Of a stretch of DNA of 64,000 nt, positions 55,622-63,598 are shown in pieces. This DNA comes from Geitlerinema sp. BBD 1991-9 (GTDB lineage Bacteria; Cyanobacteriota; Cyanobacteriia; Cyanobacteriales; Geitlerinemataceae). How positions within the stretch are numbered: position 1 is the first letter of the stretch; each line of letters begins with the position of its first letter. The position numbers and the translations under genes were made by a program. The stretch lies in contig LWRO01000018.1 in assembly GCA_001657325.1 (NCBI GenBank), positions 1 through 64,000 on the forward strand, read 5' to 3'. Under the pieces are notes generated by a model that saw only the letters and a list, made by a program, of their open reading frames with translations, was not told where the DNA came from and made no database searches.

Positions 55622-56875
55622 CTACGGGTTGCGCCATAGCCGCGCGAATTCTGATAACTCTTCTCGGGTGAGTTGGCGCTGTAGCCAATCCCAAGCCCGA
55701 TCTTGGTGGAACAAACCTTCGTAGTACTTGGCCGCTTTGTTTAATACGATCGCTGGCGGTTCCGCTGACGAGAGTGTACGCCACTTCTGGGCGAATTCTT
55801 CTAAAAAAGCATCGGATAGTTGACCTTGCAGCCAAGTTAAGGCTTGGTTTTGACTGGCGAGGTTTTGATAGTATCGAGCGACATCAACGAATTCAATCGA
55901 GGTCGTGGTTGTCAGTTGGTTGCGCCAGCGACGGGCAAACTCTCGTAAGGTATCGTCTGGCGTGTGGAGTTGCAGCCATTGCAGGGCATCAATTTGATGG
56001 GATAAGCCCTGGTAGTGCTTCATCACATCAATGAGTTGGATGGGCAGTTGAGGCATCGGCGGATCGGGGGGAGTTGGGGGTTTGGGAATCGGGGGATTGA
56101 CAAACGGCGTATTATCTGCTAGGTACGCCCAAGTTTGAGGGCCGACAATGCCATCGGCGAAAATTCCAACGGCGGTTTGAAATGCGATGGTGGCTGCTTT
56201 TGTTTTTGTTTTAAACGTGCCATCGATCGAGCCAGGATCGAACCCTTTGTGTTTGAGACGTTTCTGAACGTCGATGACGAGGGCGTTTGTCGTTCCTTCT
56301 TTAGCGGTGTTAAACCCGTTGACGTCTACGCCACCGGGAACGCCGTTAACGCTGCCGGTATCGGTGTACTGCCACAGCGTCCAGGTGCGCCATCCTCCAG
56401 GTACCCAAGGACTCGAGGCGGTGGTGTAGTGGGCGATCCACAAGGGATAGTCTGAAAATTGTTGCCAGTTTCCGAGGCGTTCCCAAAAGCCAGGATAGGT
56501 ATAAATAATTGGGCGGCGTTGCGTGACTTGTTCGACTCGATCGAGCCAGGTTTGCATCCGGGCTGCTAAACTCGCCGCATCGACACCGTCGTCGGTTTCG
56601 ATATCGAGGACGGGGGGTAAATCGCCGGTTTCGAGTTTGACGATATCGAGAAATCGATCGGCTTGAGCGAGGGCGTTACTGCGCGGCCGAAAGAAATGAT
56701 AAGCTCCGCGCACGAGTCCCGCCGCCTTGATTCCCGACCAATTTCTGGAAAAGCTGTCGGCTACAAACGTCGCACCTTCCGTCGCTTTGGTGACAGCGAA
56801 GGAAATACCGGAGTTGGCGACGGCAATCCAGTTCACACTGCCTTGGTAGTCGGAAACGTCGATCCCTCTGCTCAT
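55622..56875 (-). CDS. GH25 lysozyme-like protein with peptidoglycan-binding domain and three C-terminal repeats
   Basis: The 417-residue protein opens with a GH25 muramidase domain (about 3-190): MSRGIDVSDYQG (Asp6), VTKATEG, GAYHFFRP and VLDIETDDG (Asp91, Glu93), the acidic residues expected for hydrolysis of the MurNAc-GlcNAc bond. A peptidoglycan-binding helical domain follows (about 195-252: VIDVQKRLKHKGFDPGSIDGTFKTKTKAAT), then a PPIPKPPTPPDPPMP linker. Three repeats of about 45 residues finish the protein (about 278-323, 324-372, 373-417), each with YYxxLxxQxxALxWLQ and EFAxxWR. The repeat is not one I recognise. There is no signal peptide. The start is ATG 56875, divergent from the DUF3887 gene. 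Confidence 0.9.
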   Translation of the reverse strand: MSRGIDVSDYQGSVNWIAVANSGISFAVTKATEGATFVADSFSRNWSGIKAAGLVRGAYHFFRPRSNALAQADRFLDIVKLETGDLPPVLDIETDDGVDAASLAARMQTWLDRVEQVTQRRPIIYTYPGFWERLGNWQQFSDYPLWIAHYTTASSPWVPGGWRTWTLWQYTDTGSVNGVPGGVDVNGFNTAKEGTTNALVIDVQKRLKHKGFDPGSIDGTFKTKTKAATIAFQTAVGIFADGIVGPQTWAYLADNTPFVNPPIPKPPTPPDPPMPQLPIQLIDVMKHYQGLSHQIDALQWLQLHTPDDTLREFARRWRNQLTTTTSIEFVDVARYYQNLASQNQALTWLQGQLSDAFLEEFAQKWRTLSSAEPPAIVLNKAAKYYEGLFHQDRAWDWLQRQLTREELSEFARLWRNP

Positions 56876-56977
56876 GTTTTCTCACGGCGATTTCGACATT
56901 TCGATGGTATCACTTCAGCTTGGCGCAATTTCACGGCTAGTTCGGCAAAATAAACCGAAGCCGCCCGTCGGACTGCG

Positions 56978-56983
56978 TATAAT
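56978..56983 (+). promoter_or_regulatory. -10 promoter element of the DUF3887 gene
   Basis: TATAAT lies within GCGTATAATGTCAGC. It overlaps an in-frame ATG at 56982 that would otherwise be an attractive start, which argues that translation begins at GTG 57033. No clear -35 element is seen. Confidence 0.55.
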
Positions 56984-57032
56984 GTCAGCGTCAAGAGAAA
57001 AGAACCATTACTATTACTGGAGAGGAGATCGC

Positions 57033-57764
57033 GTGTTGCACTTGTCTGGGTTTCAGTGGTTAAGCGGAGCGCTCGGGGTCTCGATCTCGATTGCAGCGCC
57101 TGTCATGGCAACCGTTTCAGTCAGCTCGATCGAAACGTTTCCCCAGGTTGTCGCGTCTCGCACGATCTCGGATAAGGCGCAGATGTTTGTCGATTTCTTG
57201 GCAGCGGGCGAATACGAGTCGGCGCGTCAACTGCTCGATCCGGTCGTTCAGGGGGTTTGGAGTGCCGATCTCATTGAAGAACGCTGGCAAACCTTTCAAG
57301 GTGTCACGGGAACGTTTGTGCGTCGCATCGAGACGGTGGTTTTGCAAAACGTCGTGTCGATAACCTTTGAGTCGGAGAACACCACTGACGAGCTTTTGTT
57401 CGTGTTTAACCGTGAAGGCGATATTGTCGGGATCGATTTTCCGCGTTTAACAGTAGCGATCGAATCGCTTTCGATCGAGGAGATTGCAGAAAACTTTATC
57501 GATGCAATCCATGCCGGAGAATTTGAGGTCGCACGATTGTATTTGTCGCCGGTTTTACGGGCAGAGTGGACACCGGCGGTGGTCGAACAGCGGTGGCGAG
57601 GCTTTCAAGAAACCGTTGGAGCGTTCCGAGAACGGACGCACAGTAATACGATCGACAACGTCGTTTTAGTGCGCGCTCAGTTCGATCGAGTTGAAGATTC
57701 GCTAGTTTTTATTTTTAACGAAGACCAGCAAATTGTAGGTATCGATTTTCCTCAAGCGGAGTAG
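57033..57764 (+). CDS. Exported protein with two DUF3887-like domains
   Basis: The 243-residue protein starts at GTG 57033, which has GGAGAGGAGA 5-14 bases upstream; the frame is open further upstream, but that part overlaps the TATAAT element. The N-terminus is a signal peptide (LSGFQWLSGALGVSISIAAPVMA). Two homologous domains follow: KAQMFVDFLAAGEYESARQLLDPVVQGVW...EERWQTFQGVTGTF and AENFIDAIHAGEFEVARLYLSPVLRAEW...EQRWRGFQETVGAF, each ending VGIDFP. DUF3887 has a cystatin/NTF2-like fold and no known activity. It is divergent from the GH25 lysozyme gene, hinting at a shared envelope context. Confidence 0.85.
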   Translation: MLHLSGFQWLSGALGVSISIAAPVMATVSVSSIETFPQVVASRTISDKAQMFVDFLAAGEYESARQLLDPVVQGVWSADLIEERWQTFQGVTGTFVRRIETVVLQNVVSITFESENTTDELLFVFNREGDIVGIDFPRLTVAIESLSIEEIAENFIDAIHAGEFEVARLYLSPVLRAEWTPAVVEQRWRGFQETVGAFRERTHSNTIDNVVLVRAQFDRVEDSLVFIFNEDQQIVGIDFPQAE

Positions 57765-57821
57765 AAACGCCTCGACCGCAAACGGGAAGCAGTCAATTAG
57801 AACACGGGAAGAAACACGAGG

Positions 57822-59399
57822 TTAACTGCCTTGACTGGCGATCGATGGCTGTTCGCTGGCAATCGTCCACTCTCGTCGAAAGGTCAAGATATCTAAAAAA
57901 TCGTTAACGGTTTGTTCCCAATACGATCCCGGCGGTGTGACGGTGGTGAGTTGGTTGGCGACTTCGGGCAGAAGGTTCGGTGAAATACGATAGGCGAAGG
58001 TTTGAAACGTCGATCGAAGCGCCCAGTTATAGTTGTCTTTTCCCGTTGCGATTTCACGACAAAATCGATCGACGATCGATCTCGCAAACGGATCTCGCCA
58101 CGGATGACAACACGCTTGTAACAACGAGAGCGTCGGGTGACTTTTCCCCAAGGGTTGAGATCGATCGAACCAGTGTCGCAACACGAAATCTTCCCGACGC
58201 TCGATCGACAAACTCGCCAGCAACGCCCGATTTCGATCGTCAGCATCGCAGAGGTTCGCGGGAATGTCTTCGACCGTTTCTAACAAGGCTTCGGCCCAAC
58301 TGACATCGGGATGGCGCGTTGTCGCAACAGCCCAACCTTCGAGTAACAGGGGTTTCCAGTCGCTCTGACTAGCCCGTTCGACGAGTTTTTGGGGAGAAAT
58401 TTCGACGCTCCACACCCTGGGCGGTACGAGCGCCAGTTGTTGCAACAGCCACCCCGAACGCTCGCCGAGGTCTTTCGCTTTTTTCAGCTTTTTCGAGTCG
58501 ATGCCGTCACGCAAAGCCGCTTTCGGGCAAGACTTCGGGAGTGTCACGTTCAGATCGAGACGGTTGCCCCGTTGCCGGATTTCGATCGATTGCCGTATCC
58601 GTGCTAGGGTTCGCTGACACAGGGCGGAATTGGGCAATCGTGCCAGTAAGTCCGCTGCGATGGCACGGACTTGTTTGCTTTTGTTGTCGAGAGCTGCTTC
58701 GAGAAAGGGTTCGTCGGCATCGCTCAAACCCACGGCGAAGGTTTTGAGAAATTCCGATCGATCGGTCGCTTTGTCTTGGTTCCACGTCGAGGCTAACAGA
58801 TCTCGACCTCGGGACGGTTGGGTTTCTCGCAGTCGTTGCAGCAGGAATAGCCGCGTCGTCGTCGTACCGAGTTGCCACGATCGATCGATCTGCGTCGTAT
58901 CGGGTAATGTCGTCGCGTAATCCCAACGGGGATTTTGACGGGCTAACCAACGTCCCCGGCGTCCCAGGGCTGAAATAACGATCGATCGAAGGTTCCGATG
59001 GGTTTTTCCCAAATCCAGTAAAGCAGGCAACAGTTCGTCTGGCAGGCGCACGCCCGTTTTCGCCGCCAACGCCCAGCACGGCGGGAGGAGTTCGGCGACA
59101 TCCACTCGATCGAATAGCTCTTGCCATTGTTCGGGTGTGGGAGCCGAGGGTAAGGGCAATTCGTCCTTGAAGGACGCAGTCGGGGTGTCGCCGTTAAAGC
59201 GCGAAAATACCTTTCCGGCGCGTCGGCGTAGGGTTTCGATCGCGGCCACTTGGAGAACAGTACGTTCGGCATCTGCTAGTGAAGCGTCTCCATCGAAAGA
59301 TCGATCGAGCCGTCGCGCAATTCGAGCGTCGTCGCTTTCAAATTGGGGCGTTTGTCGCTGTGTCCCGACCAACGCTATTTTGACGGCGGTGTCCCACAC
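57822..59399 (-). CDS. DUF5691 domain-containing protein
   Basis: The 525-residue protein is mostly helical and HEAT-like, for example FLEAALDNKSKQVRAIAADLLARLP and TTTRLFLLQRLRETQPSRG. These segments match the DUF5691 family, often found in cyanobacteria and actinobacteria near SWIM zinc-finger and MoxR/VWA genes. None of those is next to it here. I chose GTG 59399 because GGAGG lies about nine bases upstream; a TTG six codons earlier is the longer option. The start lies inside the upstream esterase gene (overlap 25 bases), so the two are coupled. Function unknown. Confidence 0.83.
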   Translation of the reverse strand: MWDTAVKIALVGTQRQTPQFESDDARIARRLDRSFDGDASLADAERTVLQVAAIETLRRRAGKVFSRFNGDTPTASFKDELPLPSAPTPEQWQELFDRVDVAELLPPCWALAAKTGVRLPDELLPALLDLGKTHRNLRSIVISALGRRGRWLARQNPRWDYATTLPDTTQIDRSWQLGTTTTRLFLLQRLRETQPSRGRDLLASTWNQDKATDRSEFLKTFAVGLSDADEPFLEAALDNKSKQVRAIAADLLARLPNSALCQRTLARIRQSIEIRQRGNRLDLNVTLPKSCPKAALRDGIDSKKLKKAKDLGERSGWLLQQLALVPPRVWSVEISPQKLVERASQSDWKPLLLEGWAVATTRHPDVSWAEALLETVEDIPANLCDADDRNRALLASLSIERREDFVLRHWFDRSQPLGKSHPTLSLLQACCHPWRDPFARSIVDRFCREIATGKDNYNWALRSTFQTFAYRISPNLLPEVANQLTTVTPPGSYWEQTVNDFLDILTFRREWTIASEQPSIASQGS

Positions 59400-60025
59400 G
59401 GCTCGATTTCCTCCCAAATTCGATCGATCTCATCGGTCAAACGGTGGTCGCTGTCGAGTTCGACCAACTTCGCCCAAGGCCGAGTGCCGACGTAGTCGCG
59501 ACTGACAGAAATCGGGACAACTTCATCGCGAATACCGTGCAGGATCGTGGTTTCGATCTCTCGCGTTAGCTTCGTCAGATCGTAGCGACGCACGTCTGCC
59601 AGAAAACCGTAGTGCAAAGGAATTACGCGACCTTCGCCATAGTGATACACGTCGAGAAATCCCGACTTGCTCCATTGACGTTCTCGCTCTGGGGTCAGCC
59701 AGTGTTCGGGAAAGTTAAAAGCAGGAGCCAAGAGAAACAGTCGATCGACCTGGGCCTGTTGTTGTGCGACCCAAGCCGCAGTCAGTCCTCCCAAGCTCGA
59801 ACCGATGAGGACTGTGGGGCTATCGGCGAGTAACGTACAAACCTGTTTGATTTGGCGCGTTAGCGTCAGATGCGTGAAGTCGCCTTGGTTGAGATCGGGG
59901 ACGAGGAGATCGATCCCGTAGGCGGAAAATCGATCGACCAATTTGCGGGCTTTTGCCGATTTCGGACTGGAGGCTAAGCCGTGTAGGTAGACATAACGTA
60001 ACGTCGAGGCAGGGTAGACATTCAA
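59375..60025 (-). CDS. YqiA/YcfP-family alpha/beta-hydrolase
   Basis: The 216-residue protein is a compact alpha/beta-hydrolase: VYLHGLASSPKSAKARKL (oxyanion loop), VLIGSSLGGLTAAWVA (nucleophile Ser in GSSLGG), ILHGIRDEVVP (acid Asp) and LDSDHRLTDE (His). YqiA-type enzymes hydrolyse small esters; the natural substrate is unknown. The start is TTG 60025, whose TTGA overlaps the stop of the upstream gene (60022), and its 3' end overlaps the DUF5691 gene, giving a tight three-gene unit. Confidence 0.87.
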   Translation of the reverse strand: MNVYPASTLRYVYLHGLASSPKSAKARKLVDRFSAYGIDLLVPDLNQGDFTHLTLTRQIKQVCTLLADSPTVLIGSSLGGLTAAWVAQQQAQVDRLFLLAPAFNFPEHWLTPERERQWSKSGFLDVYHYGEGRVIPLHYGFLADVRRYDLTKLTREIETTILHGIRDEVVPISVSRDYVGTRPWAKLVELDSDHRLTDEIDRIWEEIEPCGTPPSK

Positions 60026-60291
60026 ACGTCGAACTCCATCAATTGGGTTGCGTGCCTCGATCGTACCGGATAAGCGGCCGCTAAAACGGATTTCAGATCG
60101 TTTAACACTTCTCGAGTGTCGTGCTTTCCGAGCGAGCCGCCTCTAAAAGTTTTTGGTAGAATCGATGGCAACTCGATCGCAACTTCGACATTTGAATGGC
60201 GATCTGGCTCGATCGATATCAAACCCCCGATCGCACATTTGTCAACCCCCAGAAAGACTCGCAATTGCTTGTCTTTCTCGATCGTTTCCAA
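60022..60291 (-). CDS. Small hypothetical protein, first gene of the esterase-DUF5691 unit
   Basis: The 89-residue protein is mixed in composition (FLGVDKCAIGGLISIEPD, VEVAIELPSILPKTF, EVLNDLKSVLAAAY) and has no signal, membrane segment or motif that I recognise. Its stop overlaps the TTG start of the esterase gene by four bases, the best evidence that it is translated. It is divergent from the zinc-ribbon gene at 60320. Confidence 0.5.
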   Translation of the reverse strand: METIEKDKQLRVFLGVDKCAIGGLISIEPDRHSNVEVAIELPSILPKTFRGGSLGKHDTREVLNDLKSVLAAAYPVRSRHATQLMEFDV

Positions 60292-60319
60292 GCAACGCTT
60301 CTATAGAGTTTGGCTGCTG

Positions 60320-60727
60320 GTGTCCTTCCCCAAAGCGCAGAAGATCGATCTCGATCGAGAGTACCCCTGTCCGTGTCGTCGCCCCGGTCGTCTCAAACCC
60401 ATTGCGCTGACCGAAGCTTTGGGCTGCGATCGCTGCCAACAAATATTCGTGATCGACGAAGGCGGCACCTCGATCGAACAACTTTCGACTCATTATCCCT
60501 ATAAGCAAGCGTGGCGTTGGACGGGAACTCACTGGAGTCGCGTGCAAGCCGGTTTGAAAGATACTTATTTGCCCCTAGCCTTAGGGGTCGTTTTGGTTTT
60601 GACAATTTTCTGGCTGCCTTTAGCGTTGCGTCTGCCCGTTGGTGCTAACACGATTCCCTGGATTATCTTAGTGTTACTGCTGGCACTCTTACCGGCATTC
60701 TTGGTTTGGCTGGCATATCGGCGTTAG
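60320..60727 (+). CDS. Zinc-ribbon two-helix membrane protein
   Basis: The 135-residue protein starts at GTG 60320 (VSFPKAQKIDLDREYPCPC). The frame is open upstream to 60116, but that part overlaps the divergent gene and looks non-coding. A CPC...CDRC arrangement (CPCRRPGRLKPIALTEALGC) suggests a zinc ribbon. Two membrane helices follow (LPLALGVVLVLTIFWLPLAL and IPWIILVLLLALLPAFLVWLAY) with a short loop between them. Only four bases separate its TAG from the start of the ProA-like gene, so the two are cotranscribed. Function unknown. Confidence 0.72.
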   Translation: MSFPKAQKIDLDREYPCPCRRPGRLKPIALTEALGCDRCQQIFVIDEGGTSIEQLSTHYPYKQAWRWTGTHWSRVQAGLKDTYLPLALGVVLVLTIFWLPLALRLPVGANTIPWIILVLLLALLPAFLVWLAYRR

Positions 60728-60731
60728 CGTC

Positions 60732-61991
60732 ATGGCAATCGATTCTCTAGAGATTTCTGACAACCCTGTTACGGCAGCGCGTCGGGCTTATCAAGCCTCC
60801 CTCGGACTCGCCAGCGCGAAAAGTGCCAATCGATCGGCTGCCTTGCTGCGGATCGCTCGATCGTTGCGCGAGCGCCAAGACGAAATTCTCGAGGCGAACA
60901 CCCTCGATCTCGAGGCGAGTCGCGATATGGCCGTTCCTGAAGTTTTATTGGAATGGCTGAAGCTGACACCGGAGCGACTCCAAACGACGGTGAATCTCCT
61001 ACAACACCTCGGCGAACTGTCCGATCCGATTCGTCGCGTGACCAATACACCGCTTCAGGTCGAACACGCGCAAACTTACTGTCAGCTCATGCCGCTGGGC
61101 GCGATCGCGCTGATTTACGAAGCTTCTCCGGAACTGGGAGCAATTGCAGCGGGAATGTGCCTGAAAACGGGAAACAGTATCGTTCTCAAAGGCAGTCCCG
61201 AGGCGAGTCAGTCGAATTTAGCCATCGCCCGCGTTCTCCAAGATGCCCTCACCGATGTCGATTTACCGACGGGTTGTATCCAACTGCTTCCGGCTGATGC
61301 TGGAACGTCAATACGGGATTTAGTGACCCAAGATCGCTATCTCAGTCTCGTTATTCCTTACGGGCGAATGAGTTTAGTGCAGCCCGTCGTGGAAAAAGCG
61401 ACGATCCCCGTCCTGCGAGCTGCGATCGGAAATTGCTACTTATATTGGTCGCCAACGGGGAGCTTAGACTTGGTTCGATCGATCGTCATGGACAGCCATC
61501 GCAGCGAACCCGATCCGGTTAACGCGATCGAGAAAGTTCTCGTTCACCCGAGCCACAAGCCTTCGTCTCTTATGAGCCTGTGGAACAGTCTTCGGGAGCA
61601 GGGCTTTGAGATTCGAGGTGACGAACACTTAGTTGAAGAATTTCCCGATCTCAAACTAGCGGAAGCCTCTGAATGGGGTGAAGCGTATTTGACGAAAACT
61701 GTCGCGTTTAAGGCGATCGACAGCTTGGAATTAGGGATTTTTTGGATCGATCAATACAGTAGCGGCCATGCAGACTGTTTGGTTACAGAATCGTACAGTG
61801 AAAGCTGTCAGTTTTCCCTGGGTGTTAAAAGTGCCTCGGTCTACATCAACGCTTCGCCTCGGTTCTATCGCCTCCCGAAACCGGGTAGTACGATCTGTTT
61901 GGGAATGTCGAACCAAACGGGACACTATCGCGGTTTTATTAGTTTGGAAGCCCTGACCCGCGTGAAACACGTGGTTCAGGGCCATGAGTGA
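60732..61991 (+). CDS. Divergent glutamate-5-semialdehyde dehydrogenase (ProA) paralogue
   Basis: The 419-residue protein follows the ProA fold from residue 1 to about 380: RRAYQASLGLASAKSANRSAALLRIARSLR, LMPLGAIALIYEASPELGAIAAGMCLKTGNSIVLKGS, the catalytic-Cys region AAIGNCYLYW (about 236), KVLVHP and SEWGEAYLTKTVAFKAIDS. ProA reduces glutamyl 5-phosphate to the semialdehyde with NADPH in proline synthesis. The usual LIPRGG is VIPYGR here, and the strong C-terminal signature (GLGAEIGISTQKLHARGP) is replaced by GSTICLGMSNQTGHYRGF. It therefore looks like a second, altered ProA. The start ATG 60732 is four bases after the zinc-ribbon gene. Confidence 0.82.
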   Translation: MAIDSLEISDNPVTAARRAYQASLGLASAKSANRSAALLRIARSLRERQDEILEANTLDLEASRDMAVPEVLLEWLKLTPERLQTTVNLLQHLGELSDPIRRVTNTPLQVEHAQTYCQLMPLGAIALIYEASPELGAIAAGMCLKTGNSIVLKGSPEASQSNLAIARVLQDALTDVDLPTGCIQLLPADAGTSIRDLVTQDRYLSLVIPYGRMSLVQPVVEKATIPVLRAAIGNCYLYWSPTGSLDLVRSIVMDSHRSEPDPVNAIEKVLVHPSHKPSSLMSLWNSLREQGFEIRGDEHLVEEFPDLKLAEASEWGEAYLTKTVAFKAIDSLELGIFWIDQYSSGHADCLVTESYSESCQFSLGVKSASVYINASPRFYRLPKPGSTICLGMSNQTGHYRGFISLEALTRVKHVVQGHE

Positions 61992-62037
61992 GGTAGTAAG
62001 GGAATGAGATCGTCAGGTCATCTCCTCACCTCCTCAC

Positions 62038-62391
62038 CTACTTCACGAGGGGATTTTCGCCTCGATCGACCTGGGGTAAGCCAAAACTATAGTTGTTGAC
62101 GCGGCTGTTGAGGTTGTAACTGAGGCGACCGTCAAATAGCATCGATCGAATAAAATGTTCGAGATCTGAGCCGATGCGTCGGAGATTGTACTCTGTTAAA
62201 TCTTCGCCGTCATAAGCAGCGACGAGTTCTTCAAATTTCCGATAAACCCCTTGTAGTGCGTCGTCGTTCCAAACCAGTTCGTTGTCCGGATCGACATCGA
62301 GAGTTAGCACTCGATCGTTCGGAATTAATTCTTTTCCCTGTACTTCAGCGGTCAGAATACGAACGTGGCGTGTCGTCGATTTAAGGAACAT
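62038..62391 (-). CDS. ndhM: NAD(P)H-quinone oxidoreductase subunit M (NdhM)
   Basis: The 117-residue protein matches cyanobacterial NdhM: FLKSTTRHVRILTAEVQG, VLTLDVDPDNELVWND, VYRKFEELVAAYDGEDLTEYNLRRIGSDLEHFIRSML and YNLNSRVNNYSFGLPQV. NdhM is an oxygenic-phototroph-specific subunit of NDH-1, which drives cyclic electron flow and respiration. I chose ATG 62391; the frame extends to 62454, but the family starts at this Met. It is divergent from the gene at 62579 and convergent with the ProA-like gene. Confidence 0.94.
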   Translation of the reverse strand: MFLKSTTRHVRILTAEVQGKELIPNDRVLTLDVDPDNELVWNDDALQGVYRKFEELVAAYDGEDLTEYNLRRIGSDLEHFIRSMLFDGRLSYNLNSRVNNYSFGLPQVDRGENPLVK

Positions 62392-62578
62392 AGTGAAAAA
62401 CAAGTCTCCGAAACGAACGAATTGAAGGTCGATCTGGCCTCCGGTACTGTTCATCGAGTCCGGATAGCGCTAAAACTTATTGTAAGGGCGTGTCAGCATC
62501 TACTCAAGCGCAGAAAAACCCTATGTTTTTTACACGATCGTGTTCTAATGCGTCTATCCTTTTAAGGTAAATTGTTCA

Positions 62579-63460
62579 ATGGCTGAGGAAGTTGGCGTGA
62601 AAGATCCCTTCGTTCGGCAGTCTCATCGAGTCGATCCGGCAGACAACATCATTCAACAAGCGCGTCAAGGCAGTATTGCTGCGATCGTCCAGGTACTCAA
62701 CGACAACCTGGCAGAGTCTGGCGTGCGAACTCGTGCTGTTTTTGCCGAGGGTTGGTTGCAACTGCTGTGCGAAGCCCCGAACGCCGATCGACTCGAGCAG
62801 TCGGATGTGGTTGAGAGCGTTCGCCAACTCCTCGAAGCGATCTCGCCGCGTAACATTCGTCGCGTTAACCTCAACTGTCGCATCGCCCGCGAAGAACAAC
62901 TGCTTTGGCTCGAAGAAATTAACCGCAATCCGGACAAGCAGCTTTTGTGGTCGCAACAACTGATTTTACGTCGCCCCAATCCCATCAATCGCTTAGCTGA
63001 CGCGCTCAAAGCCTCGAGCGGCCGCCGCAAGGTCGCACTTCCGAAAAAACTCCCGGTTTCGCAACCGACAAGATCGCGAGATCGATTTCAGCAGGGGCTG
63101 TTCGGTGGACTGCTCCTCAGCGTTCTCCTGCTGTTGGGGGGCATCTGGTTCTATCGATCTCGGCTCGATGCTCCGGATGATGTTGATGTTTCAACGCCGT
63201 CTCCCACACCGGAAGCTGAAGCTGAGCCAGACGCTTTCGTCCAAGCGGTTCGCCTAGCCGAACAAGCCTCGATCGAGGGTCAAACAGCGACAACACGGGC
63301 GCAATGGCTCGATCTCGCAGCCAAATGGCAACGGGCTGCGGATCTCATGGCACGAGTTCCAGCGGGTGATGCTCGCTATCAAACGGCGGTCGATCGAACT
63401 CAGGTTTATCGCCAAAATAGCGAGGTCGCTCAGCAACGAGCTGAGACCGCCGTGCAGTGA
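62579..63460 (+). CDS. Single-pass membrane protein, unknown function
   Basis: The 293-residue protein has a soluble N-terminal domain (about 1-130) with QARQGSIAAIVQVLNDNLAESGVRTRA and NIRRVNLNCRIAREEQLLWLEEI, a basic segment, one membrane helix (LFGGLLLSVLLLLGGIWFY, about 176-194), a Pro/Glu linker and a helical tail (ADLMARVPAGDARYQTAVDR, about 255-275). I recall uncharacterised cyanobacterial proteins of this shape but no named family. The C-terminal tail would face the periplasm or thylakoid lumen. The start is ATG 62579. Confidence 0.78.
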   Translation: MAEEVGVKDPFVRQSHRVDPADNIIQQARQGSIAAIVQVLNDNLAESGVRTRAVFAEGWLQLLCEAPNADRLEQSDVVESVRQLLEAISPRNIRRVNLNCRIAREEQLLWLEEINRNPDKQLLWSQQLILRRPNPINRLADALKASSGRRKVALPKKLPVSQPTRSRDRFQQGLFGGLLLSVLLLLGGIWFYRSRLDAPDDVDVSTPSPTPEAEAEPDAFVQAVRLAEQASIEGQTATTRAQWLDLAAKWQRAADLMARVPAGDARYQTAVDRTQVYRQNSEVAQQRAETAVQ

Positions 63461-63598
63461 GACGGGGAAAGACCATAAAATCATGACGATCGAGCGATGG
63501 AGTTTTGTGAAGCTTCGGTAAAGTTTGGGGGCGCAGACGTAAAATTACCTCTCGATCGACCGATAGGTCTATAGATGGATATCTATGACCCAACAGCT

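Noticed and set aside
60116-60319. N-terminal extension of the zinc-ribbon protein
   Set aside because: The extension overlaps the divergent small gene and has an arginine/proline-rich composition unlike the conserved part; GTG 60320 fits better.
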